A stretch of DNA of 64,000 nucleotides from Chryseobacterium luteum (GCF_000737785.1 NZ_JPRO01000007.1:278513-342512); one strand, 5' to 3'. Shown: positions 1 through 8,980, counted from the first letter of the stretch. Notes: generated from the letters alone by a model not told the origin. Numbers and translations: made by a program.

Positions 1-518
1 AAAAAGCTGTCCCTGTTCAGATAATCCAGCCGGTCTACATCAAGCTGGGAAGAGATAAGCTGGTTGAAAAATTTCCTGTGGTATTTCCCCCGGAACATTT
101 CAATGGCCACAGAAAGCTGGCCTCCGAATTCTTCATTCAGCTTATTCATGAGCAATAAAGAAAGTTTTTCATGATGCCAGTCATCCATCAGCATATTTTC
201 CAGTGCGTGAGAGAACGGTCCGTGCCCAATATCATGCATCAGGATCGCCAGCATGGCTCCTTTTTCTTCTTCCTCTGTAATTTTAATTCCTTTCTGGCGC
301 AGGGTTTCCAATGCCGTAAACATCAAATGCATCGCTCCCAGCGCGTGATGAAATCTTGTGTGGGTAGCTCCCGGGAATATCAGATTGAGAAGTCCGGTCT
401 GCCCGATTCTGCGCAGTCTCTGAAAATAAGGATGCTGGATAATATCAAATAAAATTTCGTGTGGGATTCTGATGAAACCATGAACGGGGTCGTTGATGAT
501 CTTTAGCTTATTCTGCAT
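1..518 (-). CDS. HD-domain phosphohydrolase (dGTPase-like), 3' end beyond window
   Basis: The minus-strand reading frame starts at ATG 518 (MQNKLKIINDPVHG) and runs off the left edge, so only about the first 172 residues are visible. The start DPVHGFIRI, the HTRFHHALG segment and the LMHDIGHGPFSHALE metal-binding motif are the signature of YwfO/dGTPase-like HD hydrolases, which remove phosphates from nucleotides with divalent metal. A TAnnTTTG box lies about 20 bases upstream and supports this start. The exact substrate cannot be read from the sequence; the family assignment is firm. The protein is normally near 400 residues, so more than half is missing here. Confidence 0.88.
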   Translation of the reverse strand, partial: MQNKLKIINDPVHGFIRIPHEILFDIIQHPYFQRLRRIGQTGLLNLIFPGATHTRFHHALGAMHLMFTALETLRQKGIKITEEEEKGAMLAILMHDIGHGPFSHALENMLMDDWHHEKLSLLLMNKLNEEFGGQLSVAIEMFRGKYHRKFFNQLISSQLDVDRLDYLNRDSF

Positions 519-539
519 TGAAACTTTGGTATTAGTAAA

Positions 540-547
540 CAAAGTTA
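540..547 (-). promoter_or_regulatory. Promoter -7 box for the HD hydrolase
   Basis: On the minus strand the sequence reads TAACTTTG, an exact match to the Bacteroidota -7 consensus TAnnTTTG. It would place the transcription start about 15 bases before ATG 518. No convincing -33 TTTG was found. Confidence 0.5.
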
Positions 548-731
548 GGGATTTTAAATTTTACCCTTATTTAATTTTCATTCATAATCGTCTTAAAATT
601 AACTGGAAATCAAAAAAATTACAGAATAAGTCTGGTCTTCTCATTAAATTTAAGTATATTAATTTTTAGGAATTACCCGTGTTATAAATTAATCATCATG
701 AATAATTACTTTTCATCCAATATGTAAAACT

Positions 732-1514
732 ATGAGTGACAAAAAATTTAATATTGCTATTCTTATTGATGGTGATAATGCTCAGGCCAAATTATTAAAA
801 GAAACCATTGAAGAAGTTTCAAAATATGGTAAAGCTACGATCAGGAGGATTTATGGAGACTGGACTTCTCAAAGTATGAACTCCTGGAAAGATCTTGTTA
901 ATCTCTATTCCATTAATCCTATTCAAAAGTTTTCATATACCAGCGGAAAAAATTCAACGGACGGAGCCATGATTATTGACGCGATGGATATTTTGCACGG
1001 AAAAAGTGTTGAAGGTTTCTGCATCGTGTCAAGCGACAGCGACTACACCGGCCTGGCCAAAAGGATTCGTGAGGAAGGACTTTTCGTCATGGGTATCGGA
1101 GAGAAAAAAACGCCTGAATCTTTTGTCAAATCCTGCGATATATTTACTTATACTGAAAACATTACCCCTAAAATCAAAAAGGAACCAAAAGCCGAAAACC
1201 AGAAGATAAAAGAAAACAAAACCAAGGATACGGTAAAGAAACAGGATACCAGTCCTAAAATTCAGGAGTTTCAGAGCTTCTTATCCAGGAAAGACGAAGA
1301 AACGATTTCAAAGGCATTTGAAATTTCTGCTAACGAAAATGACATCGCTTTTATTTCAACACTCGGTACCAATATCAGAAAGATTGATCCTAGTTTTGAC
1401 TCGAGAACGTATGGATACTCCACTTTATCAAAATTATTTGATGATCTGCCCCATTTTGAAGTGGTGAGAAATGAGACCAATCATCCACTGGTGAAAAAAA
1501 AGCAGCTTTTATAA
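732..1514 (+). CDS. NYN-domain protein with C-terminal LOTUS (OST-HTH) domain
   Basis: Residues 1-145 form a NYN (PIN-like, LabA-type) nuclease domain with the acidic positions expected of the active site: LIDGDN near the N-terminus, TDGAMIIDAMD in the middle and SSDSDYTGL after it. A charged Lys/Glu-rich linker follows (about 147-175). The C-terminal 80 residues look like an OST-HTH/LOTUS module, with GYSTLSKLFDDLPHFEV. Proteins of this layout are thought to bind and cut RNA; the substrate here is unknown. The gene stands alone with about 210 bases upstream and no partner that would reveal its role. Confidence 0.85.
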   Translation: MSDKKFNIAILIDGDNAQAKLLKETIEEVSKYGKATIRRIYGDWTSQSMNSWKDLVNLYSINPIQKFSYTSGKNSTDGAMIIDAMDILHGKSVEGFCIVSSDSDYTGLAKRIREEGLFVMGIGEKKTPESFVKSCDIFTYTENITPKIKKEPKAENQKIKENKTKDTVKKQDTSPKIQEFQSFLSRKDEETISKAFEISANENDIAFISTLGTNIRKIDPSFDSRTYGYSTLSKLFDDLPHFEVVRNETNHPLVKKKQLL

Positions 1515-1548
1515 GTAACCCTCATTAGAATTGAGATTAAAATCCATG

Positions 1549-1585
1549 AGGACATTCCTGTTTAAAAATATAAAATGTCCTTTGA
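1549..1585 (+). terminator. Possible weak terminator after the NYN gene
   Basis: AGGACATT at 1549 and AATGTCCT at 1574 form an 8-bp stem with a 17-base loop. The following T-run is poor, so termination is only possible. Confidence 0.25.
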
Positions 1586-1624
1586 AGCTTTTACGATATT
1601 TTTACGAAGCTTACGTACTTTAGC

Positions 1625-1656
1625 TTTGCGTGATATTGGTTTTACATTTACCTTTG
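1625..1656 (+). promoter_or_regulatory. Promoter (TTTG -33, TACCTTTG -7) of S41 peptidase gene
   Basis: TTTG at 1625-1628 is followed, after 20 bases, by TACCTTTG at 1649-1656. This matches the flavobacterial TTTG-N17-23-TAnnTTTG promoter. Transcription would start about 20 bases before ATG 1684. A second -7-like box, TAGCTTTG, overlaps the -33 element at 1621. Confidence 0.6.
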
Positions 1657-1683
1657 ATCGCTTTAATAAACTAGTACCCTTTC

Positions 1684-3327
1684 ATGAAAAGCTTATTCAT
1701 TTTCATTATATCCTTTTTAAGTATCAACTTTTCTGCACAAGCTTTATCTGAAACTCAGAAACTGGAATCGCTTTGTAAGGTTTGGGGATTTTTAAAATAT
1801 TATCATCCTCATGTTGCAAAAGGGGAATTGGATTGGGATAAGCAGCTTTTTGAGAAGATTGATGAGCTTGATATTATCCGCGATAAAGAGCAATTGAGTG
1901 AATTATATTCTAAATGGATCAACAGTCTTGGAAAAATTGATGAATGTAAAAAATGCTCAAAGGAGGATAAGGGGAAAGTGTATTTTCTGAGAAATTTTGA
2001 TCTGAACTGGATGAATAATCAAAAAATATTCAATAAAAAGGTAACCCAACAGCTTCTTTTTATTCAGAACAACAGAAACCTGGGCAGCAGTCATTATTGG
2101 GGAAAGGGCGGAAAAAAGGTTTATTTTAGAAATGAGAATTCATACGGCTCAAAATTCACTTCAAAAGAAATCAGTCTTTTAGAGCTTTTCAGATATTGGA
2201 ATCTGGTAGAGTATTTTTTTCCTTACAAATACCAGACAGATCAGAACTGGAATGATGTTTTAACTGAAATGATCCCCAAGTTCCTCATGATCAACAATGA
2301 TGAAAGTTACCATCTCACACTTGCTGAACTGGTCGCAAAAACGGATGACTCCCATGCCTTTTTATATTCACCTTTGATCAGTGCCCATCAATATGGAAGA
2401 AGAAAAGTTCCTGTAGAATATACCTACACAGAAGGAAAACTGGTTGTAACGAAGATCATTAAAAATAAATTTAATGAAGAAATACCTTTAAAATCAGGTG
2501 ATGTAATTTATGATATCAACGGCAGAACCATTCCCCAAATGGTTAACAGTTTTGGAAAATATGTTCCTACATCCAATTCCTGGGGGAAAATCACAAAAGT
2601 GAAAAATCTGTTTCTTTTCAGTAATAATGATTCTGTCAACCTGAAAATAGAACGTGAGGGACAGAATCTGACAGTCACCGCTAAAACCTATCTTCTCAAG
2701 GATATTCTTTTAGAAAAACAGGCCGCTCAGCAAAAATGGAAGTTCCTGGATACTGACAAAAGGACAGGCTATGTAAATATGGGAATTATTGAAAAAAGTG
2801 ACCTGGATGATATGTACAGGGATTTAAAATTTACAACATCAATCATTTTTGATCTCCGGAACTATCCTAAGCAGACCATTTTTCCCTTAAGCAGGCTGAT
2901 GCTTCCGGAAAAATCAATTTATTATCAATTTAATTTCCCGGAGACCGATTATTTGAGTAAATTTTATAGCGCAAAAAACAGCATCGGCAGAAAGAATCCG
3001 GATTACTATAAAGGAAATGTTATAATCCTGGCAGATGAAAATACGCAGAGCCAGGCAGAAACCACGGCCATGATGCTAAAACAGCATCCGAAAGCCAGGG
3101 TGATCGGCAGTAATACTTCAGGAGCCAATGGTGATATCATCAGATTTAAAATTGCGGATATGGATACCTGCTTTACGGGGCTCGGAGCCTATTACCCTGA
3201 CGGAAGGGAAACCCAGCGGATCGGAATTATCCCTGACATTGTGATAAAGCCTACTGTAAAAGGCGTACAGGAAGGAAAAGACGAAGTTCTGGAAAGAGCT
3301 TTACACTATATAAAGACCGGTTTTTAA
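1684..3327 (+). CDS. S41-family (C-terminal processing) peptidase, secreted
   Basis: The 547-residue protein starts with a clear signal peptide ending near ALSE. A PDZ-like segment lies at about 245-320 (LKSGDVIYDINGR). The C-terminal S41/TSPc domain carries DENTQSQAETTAMML near residue 450, with the presumed nucleophile Ser between the two Gln residues, and ends with the conserved GSNTSGANGD loop and GIIPDIVIKP. Bacteroidota encode many such periplasmic serine peptidases of unknown substrate. The gene has its own promoter and no operon partners. The N-terminal 200 residues do not match a domain that I recognise. Confidence 0.85.
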   Translation: MKSLFIFIISFLSINFSAQALSETQKLESLCKVWGFLKYYHPHVAKGELDWDKQLFEKIDELDIIRDKEQLSELYSKWINSLGKIDECKKCSKEDKGKVYFLRNFDLNWMNNQKIFNKKVTQQLLFIQNNRNLGSSHYWGKGGKKVYFRNENSYGSKFTSKEISLLELFRYWNLVEYFFPYKYQTDQNWNDVLTEMIPKFLMINNDESYHLTLAELVAKTDDSHAFLYSPLISAHQYGRRKVPVEYTYTEGKLVVTKIIKNKFNEEIPLKSGDVIYDINGRTIPQMVNSFGKYVPTSNSWGKITKVKNLFLFSNNDSVNLKIEREGQNLTVTAKTYLLKDILLEKQAAQQKWKFLDTDKRTGYVNMGIIEKSDLDDMYRDLKFTTSIIFDLRNYPKQTIFPLSRLMLPEKSIYYQFNFPETDYLSKFYSAKNSIGRKNPDYYKGNVIILADENTQSQAETTAMMLKQHPKARVIGSNTSGANGDIIRFKIADMDTCFTGLGAYYPDGRETQRIGIIPDIVIKPTVKGVQEGKDEVLERALHYIKTGF

Positions 3328-3460
3328 ATGAATAGAATATCAGTAATGATTAATAGAATTTTCATTTAACTAACATTTAACTTTTATTGTCTCTAATTTG
3401 TGAGAATTTAAAAAGAATTGGTCAACATTTTGATGCAATAACCATGTAAAAAAATAAATT

Positions 3461-5005
3461 ATGTCGGAAAAGATATTATGGATAGATGATGAAATAGATT
3501 TACTCAAACCCCATATCGTATTTTTAGAAAAGAAAGGTTACCACGTAACCCCTGTTAATAACGTGAACGAAGCTCTGGAACTAATGGATTCGGAGAAGTT
3601 TGCACTCACACTTATTGATGAAAACATGCCCGGAATTTCGGGATTGGAAGCCATTCCCATGATCAAAGAGAAGGATAATTCTTTAAAGATCGTGATGGTG
3701 ACAAAAAGTGAGGAGGAACATATTATGGAAGAAGCCATCGGATCACAGATTGCTGACTACATTTTAAAACCCGTAAATCCCAACCAGATTTTATTATCAT
3801 TAAAAAAGAATCTCCAGGAAGATAATCTTGTAGAGCAAAAAACAATTCTTCAGTATCAGCAGGAGTTCAGAAACCTGTCTATGGAGCTTTCTTATATCAG
3901 AACCTATCAGGAATGGGCAGAATATTATAAGAAGATTCTGAGCTGGGAAATTAAATTTGATAAAGTAGCGGACAATGAATTTTCCGATCTTCTGCAGTCA
4001 CAGAAAGAGGAAGCCAATATCCAGTTTGCCAAATTCATTGAGAAAAATTACGAAGGCTGGCTTACAGATTCCGAGAAACCTTTAATGAGCCATACTCTTT
4101 TTAAGGAAAAAGTAAAGCCTGAGGTAGAAAAAGAAAAAGTTCTTCTTCTCATGGTGGATAATCTGCGTTTTGACCAGTGGAGGGTTATTGAGCCACTATT
4201 CACAAAATATTACAATAAGATTTCGGAAGATTATTATTACAGTATTCTTCCTACGGCCACTCAATATGCAAGAAACTCTTTCTTTGCAGGACTGATGCCG
4301 TCTGAAATTGAAAAACGTTTCCCTGATAAATGGTTCAATGATAATGAAGAGGGAAATAAAAATGAATTTGAACGGGATTTCCTTGAAGACCAGATGAAAA
4401 GAATCGGTTTAGGATCTAAATCTATGAAATACCTTAAGGTCCTGAATGCGGATTTTGAGCGAAAGATCTATGATGATTTTAACCAGCATAAAAACAATGA
4501 TCTCCTGGTAATTGTTTACAACTTTATTGATATCCTTTCTCACGCCAAAACAGATAATCATATTGTAGACCAGCTGATCCGTGATGATAAAACGTTCAGA
4601 TCCCTTACCTTTAACTGGTTTGAAAACTCATCATTGCTGAAAATCATTAAAGCAGCAGCAGAAAGCGGTTACAAACTTGTGATCACTACAGACCATGGAA
4701 CGGTTTATGTTAAAAAGCCAAGCAAAGTAGTGGGAGATCGTGAAACATCAACCAATATCCGTTATAAAACCGGAAAGAGTTTAACGTATGATACCAGTGA
4801 TGTTTGGGCGATCACCAATCCTGAAAAACTATTCCTTCCAAAAGGAAATTTAAGCTCGAAATATATTTTTGCAAAAAACAATATTTTCCTGGCTTATCCG
4901 AAGAATTACAATCACTTTGTGAATTACTATAAAGAGACATACCAGCATGGAGGAATTTCACTTGAAGAATGTATTATTCCTTTCAGCATTTTAGAACCCA
5001 AGTAG
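3461..5005 (+). CDS. porX: PorX, two-component response regulator with PglZ domain
   Basis: An N-terminal receiver domain (residues 1-120; WIDDE acidic pair, phosphoacceptor Asp53 in LIDENMPG, conserved Lys in YILKPV) is joined to a helical linker. A C-terminal PglZ/alkaline-phosphatase-superfamily domain follows (about 210-510), with metal-site segments LLLMVDNLRFDQ and TTDHGTV. This architecture and length are those of PorX, which with the kinase PorY and an ECF sigma factor controls the type IX secretion system in Bacteroidota. PglZ domains of this type act as zinc-dependent phosphodiesterases. The partner genes are not in this window. Confidence 0.93.
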   Translation: MSEKILWIDDEIDLLKPHIVFLEKKGYHVTPVNNVNEALELMDSEKFALTLIDENMPGISGLEAIPMIKEKDNSLKIVMVTKSEEEHIMEEAIGSQIADYILKPVNPNQILLSLKKNLQEDNLVEQKTILQYQQEFRNLSMELSYIRTYQEWAEYYKKILSWEIKFDKVADNEFSDLLQSQKEEANIQFAKFIEKNYEGWLTDSEKPLMSHTLFKEKVKPEVEKEKVLLLMVDNLRFDQWRVIEPLFTKYYNKISEDYYYSILPTATQYARNSFFAGLMPSEIEKRFPDKWFNDNEEGNKNEFERDFLEDQMKRIGLGSKSMKYLKVLNADFERKIYDDFNQHKNNDLLVIVYNFIDILSHAKTDNHIVDQLIRDDKTFRSLTFNWFENSSLLKIIKAAAESGYKLVITTDHGTVYVKKPSKVVGDRETSTNIRYKTGKSLTYDTSDVWAITNPEKLFLPKGNLSSKYIFAKNNIFLAYPKNYNHFVNYYKETYQHGGISLEECIIPFSILEPK

Positions 5006-5039
5006 TTTTTTTCATAGTTTATTTAAATTTTGGGTTTAA

Positions 5040-5078
5040 GGCGGCAAAAATCGTATGATTTTTGCCGCCTCTTTTTTT
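5040..5078 (+). terminator. Strong intrinsic terminator of porX
   Basis: A perfect 13-bp stem (GGCGGCAAAAATC at 5040-5052 with its complement at 5057-5069) closes a 4-base loop and is followed by TCTTTTTTT. Confidence 0.9.
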
Positions 5079-5127
5079 ACAGTCGTTTTAATAGTCTCAA
5101 AGAGTTCATATCTTAGCAAAAAAAACA

Positions 5128-5421
5128 ATGTTTATCATCTCACTAACCTATAAAACTTCTCTGGAAAATGTGGAACGTTTCATCCCGGAGCACAATGATT
5201 TTCTTGAAAAGCATTACCAGTCCGGAAACTTTATCGCTTCGGGGAGAAAAGAACCAAGAACAGGAGGAATCATACTTGCCGATGCCATTTCTAAAAAAGA
5301 AGTTGAAGAGATCATTCAGGAAGATCCATTTTATATTCATCAGGTAGCAGATTATACTATCACTGAATTTATTCCATCAAAATATAACGAACACTTTAAA
5401 TTTTTTATTAAAAACTTATGA
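5128..5421 (+). CDS. YciI-like (YCII domain) protein
   Basis: This 97-residue protein has the YCII ferredoxin-like fold pattern: an initial beta strand (MFIISLTY), the HNDFLEKHYQSGNFIASGRKEPRTGG segment and DPFYIHQVADYTITEF. YciI-like proteins are small putative enzymes or ligand-binding proteins of uncertain function. The stop overlaps the start of the exonuclease III gene by four bases (ATGA), so the two are translationally coupled. Nothing in the sequence shows why they are coupled. Confidence 0.85.
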   Translation: MFIISLTYKTSLENVERFIPEHNDFLEKHYQSGNFIASGRKEPRTGGIILADAISKKEVEEIIQEDPFYIHQVADYTITEFIPSKYNEHFKFFIKNL

Positions 5422-6179
5422 AGCTCATCACTTATAACGTTAACGGAATCAGAGCGGCGTTCACGAAAGATTTTCTAGGCTGGCTGAAAACTGCCGACCC
5501 TGACATTGTCTGCATCCAGGAAAGCAAGGCCGGAAACGACCAGATAGACATTGAAAGCCTTGAAAAAATCGGTTACTACAGTTATTGGCACTCTGCGGTG
5601 AGAAAAGGCTACAGTGGCGTCGGAATAGCCTCAAAAATCAAGCCTGATCATGTTGAATACGGATGCATTGAAAGCTATGATAACGAAGGCAGGGTCATCC
5701 GTGCGGATTTTGACGGATACTCTGTAATTTCAGTCTATGTTCCCTCTGCCAGCAATATTGAAAGACTGGAATTCAAAATGCAGTTCTGCCATGATTTTCT
5801 GGATTATATAAAGGAGTTGAGAAAAACGATTCCTAACCTTATTATTTCCGGTGATTTCAATATATGCCATCAGGCTATTGATATTCATGATCCGGTCCGT
5901 TTAAAGAATGTTTCCGGCTTCCTGCCGATGGAAAGAGAATGGATGACCAGCTTCATTGAAGAATGTGAACTGATTGACAGTTTCCGTTTTTTCAATAATG
6001 AACCGGATAATTATACGTGGTGGAGCTATAGACAGAATTCCAGGGCTAAAAACAAAGGCTGGAGGCTCGATTATAATTTTGCCACCTATACTTTAAAAGA
6101 CAAGCTCTCACGAGCCGTCATCTTAAAGGAAGCCATACACTCTGATCACTGCCCTGCCTTATTGGAAATAAACGTTTAG
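5418..6179 (+). CDS. xth: Exodeoxyribonuclease III / AP endonuclease
   Basis: The 253 residues cover the full endonuclease/exonuclease/phosphatase fold of ExoIII. MKLITYNVNGIRAA at the N-terminus holds the metal-site Asn. GDFNICH holds the catalytic Asp/Asn pair, LDYNFAT is the family segment, and SDHCPAL near the C-terminus holds the Asp-His catalytic pair. The enzyme incises DNA 5' of abasic sites in base excision repair and degrades 3' ends. It is translationally coupled to the YciI-like gene. Confidence 0.95.
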   Translation: MKLITYNVNGIRAAFTKDFLGWLKTADPDIVCIQESKAGNDQIDIESLEKIGYYSYWHSAVRKGYSGVGIASKIKPDHVEYGCIESYDNEGRVIRADFDGYSVISVYVPSASNIERLEFKMQFCHDFLDYIKELRKTIPNLIISGDFNICHQAIDIHDPVRLKNVSGFLPMEREWMTSFIEECELIDSFRFFNNEPDNYTWWSYRQNSRAKNKGWRLDYNFATYTLKDKLSRAVILKEAIHSDHCPALLEINV

Positions 6180-6186
6180 AATAACA

Positions 6187-6217
6187 AAAGCCAGCTGTAC
6201 TAGCTGGCTTTATAAAT
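6187..6217 (+). terminator. Hairpin terminator between convergent xth and rlpA genes
   Basis: AAAGCCAGCT (6187-6196) and AGCTGGCTTT (6202-6211) form a perfect 10-bp stem with a 5-base loop, lying between two convergent genes. T-richness on either side is modest, so it may serve both strands. Confidence 0.6.
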
Positions 6218-6230
6218 TTAAATCATAAAT

Positions 6231-6602
6231 TTAGTCGACAATTTCATATTCCACCGGAATGGTACCATGATTGGTATCCCCGATTTCATCGAACGCAGCT
6301 TTAGAAATATCTAATGCTCTTGATGCATGGAAAGGCCCTCTATCATTAATCTTCACTATCACCTGTTTTCCATTGTTCAGATTGGTCACTCTAATGTTGG
6401 TTCCAAACGGAAGCGTTCTGTTTGCAGCGGTGAACTTTGAATTACTAAAGATCTCTCCGCTTGCTGTTTTTCTACCATTAAACTTATCGTGGTAGTACGA
6501 TGCATAACTTGTTTTCTTCGCATCTAAGGTATTTGCTGTAAAAGAATAAACACCTAAAGTTGAAATCATCATTATGATTACGAGAATGAATCTTTTCATC
6601 AT
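6231..6602 (-). CDS. rlpA: Small RlpA-like double-psi beta-barrel protein
   Basis: The 123-residue protein has a signal peptide (MMKRFILVIIMMISTLGVYSF) and then one RlpA-like DPBB domain: ASYYHDKFNGRKTASG, ANRTLPFGTNIRVTN and INDRGPFH. RlpA proteins act on naked glycan strands of peptidoglycan or bind the cell wall. This copy lacks the SPOR domain of the E. coli protein, as many Bacteroidota copies do. The start could be either of two adjacent ATG codons (6602 or 6599). A -7 box 27 bases upstream supports this region. Confidence 0.88.
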   Translation of the reverse strand: MMKRFILVIIMMISTLGVYSFTANTLDAKKTSYASYYHDKFNGRKTASGEIFSNSKFTAANRTLPFGTNIRVTNLNNGKQVIVKINDRGPFHASRALDISKAAFDEIGDTNHGTIPVEYEIVD

Positions 6603-7180
6603 CTTGAATTTTATTGGTTTTGACGGAGCAAAAGTATAAGGAATGTTCTAAAGTCCCTACTCCATATGTTAAAAACCGTTAACAAAAAGTGAATTATATG
6701 TTAACAAAGCCTGTAAGTTCCTATTAACAGGGGTTTTAGGTAGCACTGTTAAAAAACGTTAAAAAAACCACCCAAAAGTTAACACAATTAACTTATTGTC
6801 TAAAAAAACCAAAAATCGAATTATAAAACCAATTGATAATCAATGAATTAAATAAATTTTAAAAATTGAATAAAACAGATTAAATCATTTTAAAAGCTAA
6901 AATTTTTAAGATGTAAAACCATCAAAATCGGTTTGATAGAAGTCATTCAAAGCTATTAGTTATAATAAGGTATGTTTATTTTAACACACTATTTAACTTC
7001 AAATTTGAATTTTACTGTAAAGTTCATCAATACAAATGCCTCAATTCATCTAAATTTCTAAAGCTATCCTTTTCATTATAATCAAATTGAATACCAAATG
7101 ACCTGTTTCTCCTATTCAGTATCTTGTTCTTCTTTCTATTATTATTTCAATTCTCATTCAATAATACTAGTTAAAACAAA
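6603..7180 (-). other. A+T-rich gap with a possible gene-end remnant
   Basis: Apart from the rlpA promoter there is no convincing gene here. The first half is rich in GTTAAC-like words. On the minus strand, 7027-7134 is open for 35 codons without an ATG and ends RNLDELRHLY-stop, with protein-like composition. It may be the 3' remnant of a lost gene, but I do not recognise a family. Confidence 0.3.
6629..6636 (-). promoter_or_regulatory. Promoter -7 box for rlpA
   Basis: The minus strand reads TACTTTTG, matching TAnnTTTG, at the right distance for a short leader ahead of ATG 6602. No clear -33 TTTG is present. Confidence 0.5.
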
Positions 7181-7206
7181 AAAACCAATGATTGCTCATT
7201 GGTTTT
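7176..7206 (-). terminator. Intrinsic terminator of the fibre-like protein pair
   Basis: AAAACCAATGA (7181-7191) pairs perfectly with TCATTGGTTTT (7196-7206) around a 4-base loop. On the minus strand it is followed by a T-rich run, 22 bases after the stop of the 7228 gene. Confidence 0.85.
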
Positions 7207-7227
7207 ATATATAAATAAGCATTAATC

Positions 7228-7962
7228 TTATTTTAAGTATTCTATTACATAGTCATATGTTCCGTTAGGGTAAACAATTGACATACTTGGAGAACCTGTA
7301 ATTGCATTTCCCGCAGTAGTTGCAACTGTATAAGAATATAAGCTTCTATCATAAACAGTGTTTGTACCTGCTTTATAAATAGTAATACCATACAAAGTGG
7401 TCATCCCTGCTGGAGCGGGAATGTTTACTGCTGTAGAACTACCACTAGCTGTGAAAGACCCCTTCATAGCAAAAAGCTGCTTATCAACACCAGGGCTAAC
7501 GTTTATTAGTGTATTTGTAGTTGTTTCAGAAGTACTGATAGTTAATTTAGGTGATGTTGAAATAGGTACCCATCGACCTGTGGAGGTTGCAAATGAGTTT
7601 GCAGTTCCACCTGTTGGGTTTGAGAAATAGTAGTATCCCGGAGTTACACTTGTAGTAATCCCTGAAATAGTATTCCCTGTACCGTTATTATAAACAATCA
7701 TACCATCATATGCAGTTGGAAAGTTATCTTCATCAGTAACTGGAGTAGCAAATGTAAAAGTAGTTAGGTTAGTTCTAGGAAAAACAATTCCTTTTCCATC
7801 ATTTGCACTATCATTAAATCCTCCACTACTACCTGATGCATCTAAGAAAGCACCTTGTCCCTGTATGTTTCCACTGGCAAAACCGTTGGTTCTAACCTGC
7901 GCATTTGTATATTGAAGCATTGCCAAAGTAGAGGCAAGAGCTAATAAAATTTTTTTATTCAT
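7228..7962 (-). CDS. Secreted fibre-like hypothetical protein
   Basis: This 244-residue protein has a signal peptide (MNKKILLALAST...YTNA then Q). The mature part is rich in Thr, Ser, Gly and Asn. It has the Bacteroidota surface-protein pattern of GMIVYNNGTG, then GYYYFSNPTGG and GRWVPIS, resembling the repeat seen in secreted tail-fibre-like proteins (a described state, then a displayed value). Function is unknown. It lies 28 bases after the 7991 gene and shares its layout, so the two are probably one operon and distant paralogues. No type IX C-terminal sorting domain is obvious. Confidence 0.7.
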   Translation of the reverse strand: MNKKILLALASTLAMLQYTNAQVRTNGFASGNIQGQGAFLDASGSSGGFNDSANDGKGIVFPRTNLTTFTFATPVTDEDNFPTAYDGMIVYNNGTGNTISGITTSVTPGYYYFSNPTGGTANSFATSTGRWVPISTSPKLTISTSETTTNTLINVSPGVDKQLFAMKGSFTASGSSTAVNIPAPAGMTTLYGITIYKAGTNTVYDRSLYSYTVATTAGNAITGSPSMSIVYPNGTYDYVIEYLK

Positions 7963-7990
7963 AACTAATGTGTATAAAAATTAAAATTAA

Positions 7991-8626
7991 TTACTGTGCT
8001 GAATATGATTGCCAGCTGGTACCATCATATACAAAACCAAGACCTCTACCGTTCGTGGTCATTGAATTAACAGAAGCTGCACTTGCTCCATTCACAGAAA
8101 GTGTTCCTCCTCCAACTTTAACGAGAGTAATACTTCTACCTTTAACTGCTGCACTTACAGGTATTGTAGACAGATCAGCATTTGTTGTAAGGAATACATA
8201 ACCATCTAAGTCAGCAGCAGATAAGTCTGTTCCAGTTGCTGAAGTTCTAACAGGTGTAATAACTGCGGGAGTACTATTGCCACCTCCAAAAGGTTTCCAT
8301 TCAGGAACGGTATTATCAAAATAGTAAAATCCTGCTCCGGTAATTTTTGCTTTTCTTGCACCAGAACCGGTTCCAGAAGTGATGTAAACAATAGCGCCAT
8401 TCTGTGGAGCGCCATAAGTACCAGAAGTATCATCTTTATTAGATAATTCTGTTGCGGTCATACGAGGGACTAGTAAAGCATCAGGTCTTGCATTGTCAGT
8501 AGTATTTGCTACTACGTCAAGCGTTGCAGAAGGTGTAGTCGTGTTAATACCTACACGTCCCTGCTGAGCCTTGGAAACTGCCGAAAGGCCTACGAGCATT
8601 GTCGCTGTTAATAAAATTTTTTTCAT
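7991..8626 (-). CDS. Secreted fibre-like hypothetical protein with GRVGINTTTP start
   Basis: The 211-residue protein has a signal peptide (MKKILLTATMLVGLSAVSKAQ). Next comes GRVGINTTTPSATLDV, an opening typical of Bacteroidota secreted proteins related to phage tail fibres. NGAIVYITSGTG and GAGFYYFDNTVPEWKPFGGG follow, with a Ser/Ala/Gly-rich C-terminal part ending in WQSYSAQ. I cannot assign a function; a surface or extracellular fibre role is inference. It is the first gene of the pair and is preceded by a short possible leader ORF. Confidence 0.7.
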   Translation of the reverse strand: MKKILLTATMLVGLSAVSKAQQGRVGINTTTPSATLDVVANTTDNARPDALLVPRMTATELSNKDDTSGTYGAPQNGAIVYITSGTGSGARKAKITGAGFYYFDNTVPEWKPFGGGNSTPAVITPVRTSATGTDLSAADLDGYVFLTTNADLSTIPVSAAVKGRSITLVKVGGGTLSVNGASAASVNSMTTNGRGLGFVYDGTSWQSYSAQ

Positions 8627-8641
8627 AAGTTTTTAAAGATT

Positions 8642-8749
8642 TTAAATTACATTATTTTCCATCAATATTTCCAAAATGGGAGATGCATCCCAACTTGTGC
8701 TCATCATCGAAGCCACTAAATTCTGTAACTTATCAGAAAGGCAACTCAT
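8642..8749 (-). CDS. Possible 35-residue small protein or leader ORF
   Basis: A complete small ORF runs from ATG 8749 to TAA 8642, ending 15 bases before the start of the 8626 gene. The product begins MSCLSDKLQNLVASMM and ends in LEILMENNVI, with balanced, amphipathic composition. No other in-frame ATG lies upstream. TAAATTTG boxes at 8784-8791 and 8804-8811 (minus strand) could drive it. I recognise no family, and the ORF is short enough to be chance. Confidence 0.35.
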   Translation of the reverse strand: MSCLSDKLQNLVASMMSTSWDASPILEILMENNVI

Positions 8750-8980
8750 TGAAGCATTTGATTTTAAAACATTGCTTATTGCGCAAATTTAAGACATAAT
8801 TTTCAAATTTATTCATTTTATATAAAAAAATTAAAACACTTTTATTCTATAAAATAATAATAAATTGAAAATCAATATATTATACAATTCAGCAACTATA
8901 TTAATTGTGTTAAATTTTATTAATATTTTTGATTATCTGCGAATACGTAAAATTGTTGTAATTCAGTAAAAAACAAAGTA

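Noticed and set aside
171..452. 93-codon plus-strand ORF at the window start
   Set aside because: It lies antisense to the HD hydrolase, which has family motifs over the same region and a promoter.
3390..3411. Possible promoter box ahead of porX (TAATTTG)
   Set aside because: It lacks one base of the TAnnTTTG consensus and has no proper -33 partner.
6660..6810. Several GTTAAC-like words that might be an operator cluster
   Set aside because: The spacing is irregular, the region is A+T-rich, and the words are expected by composition.
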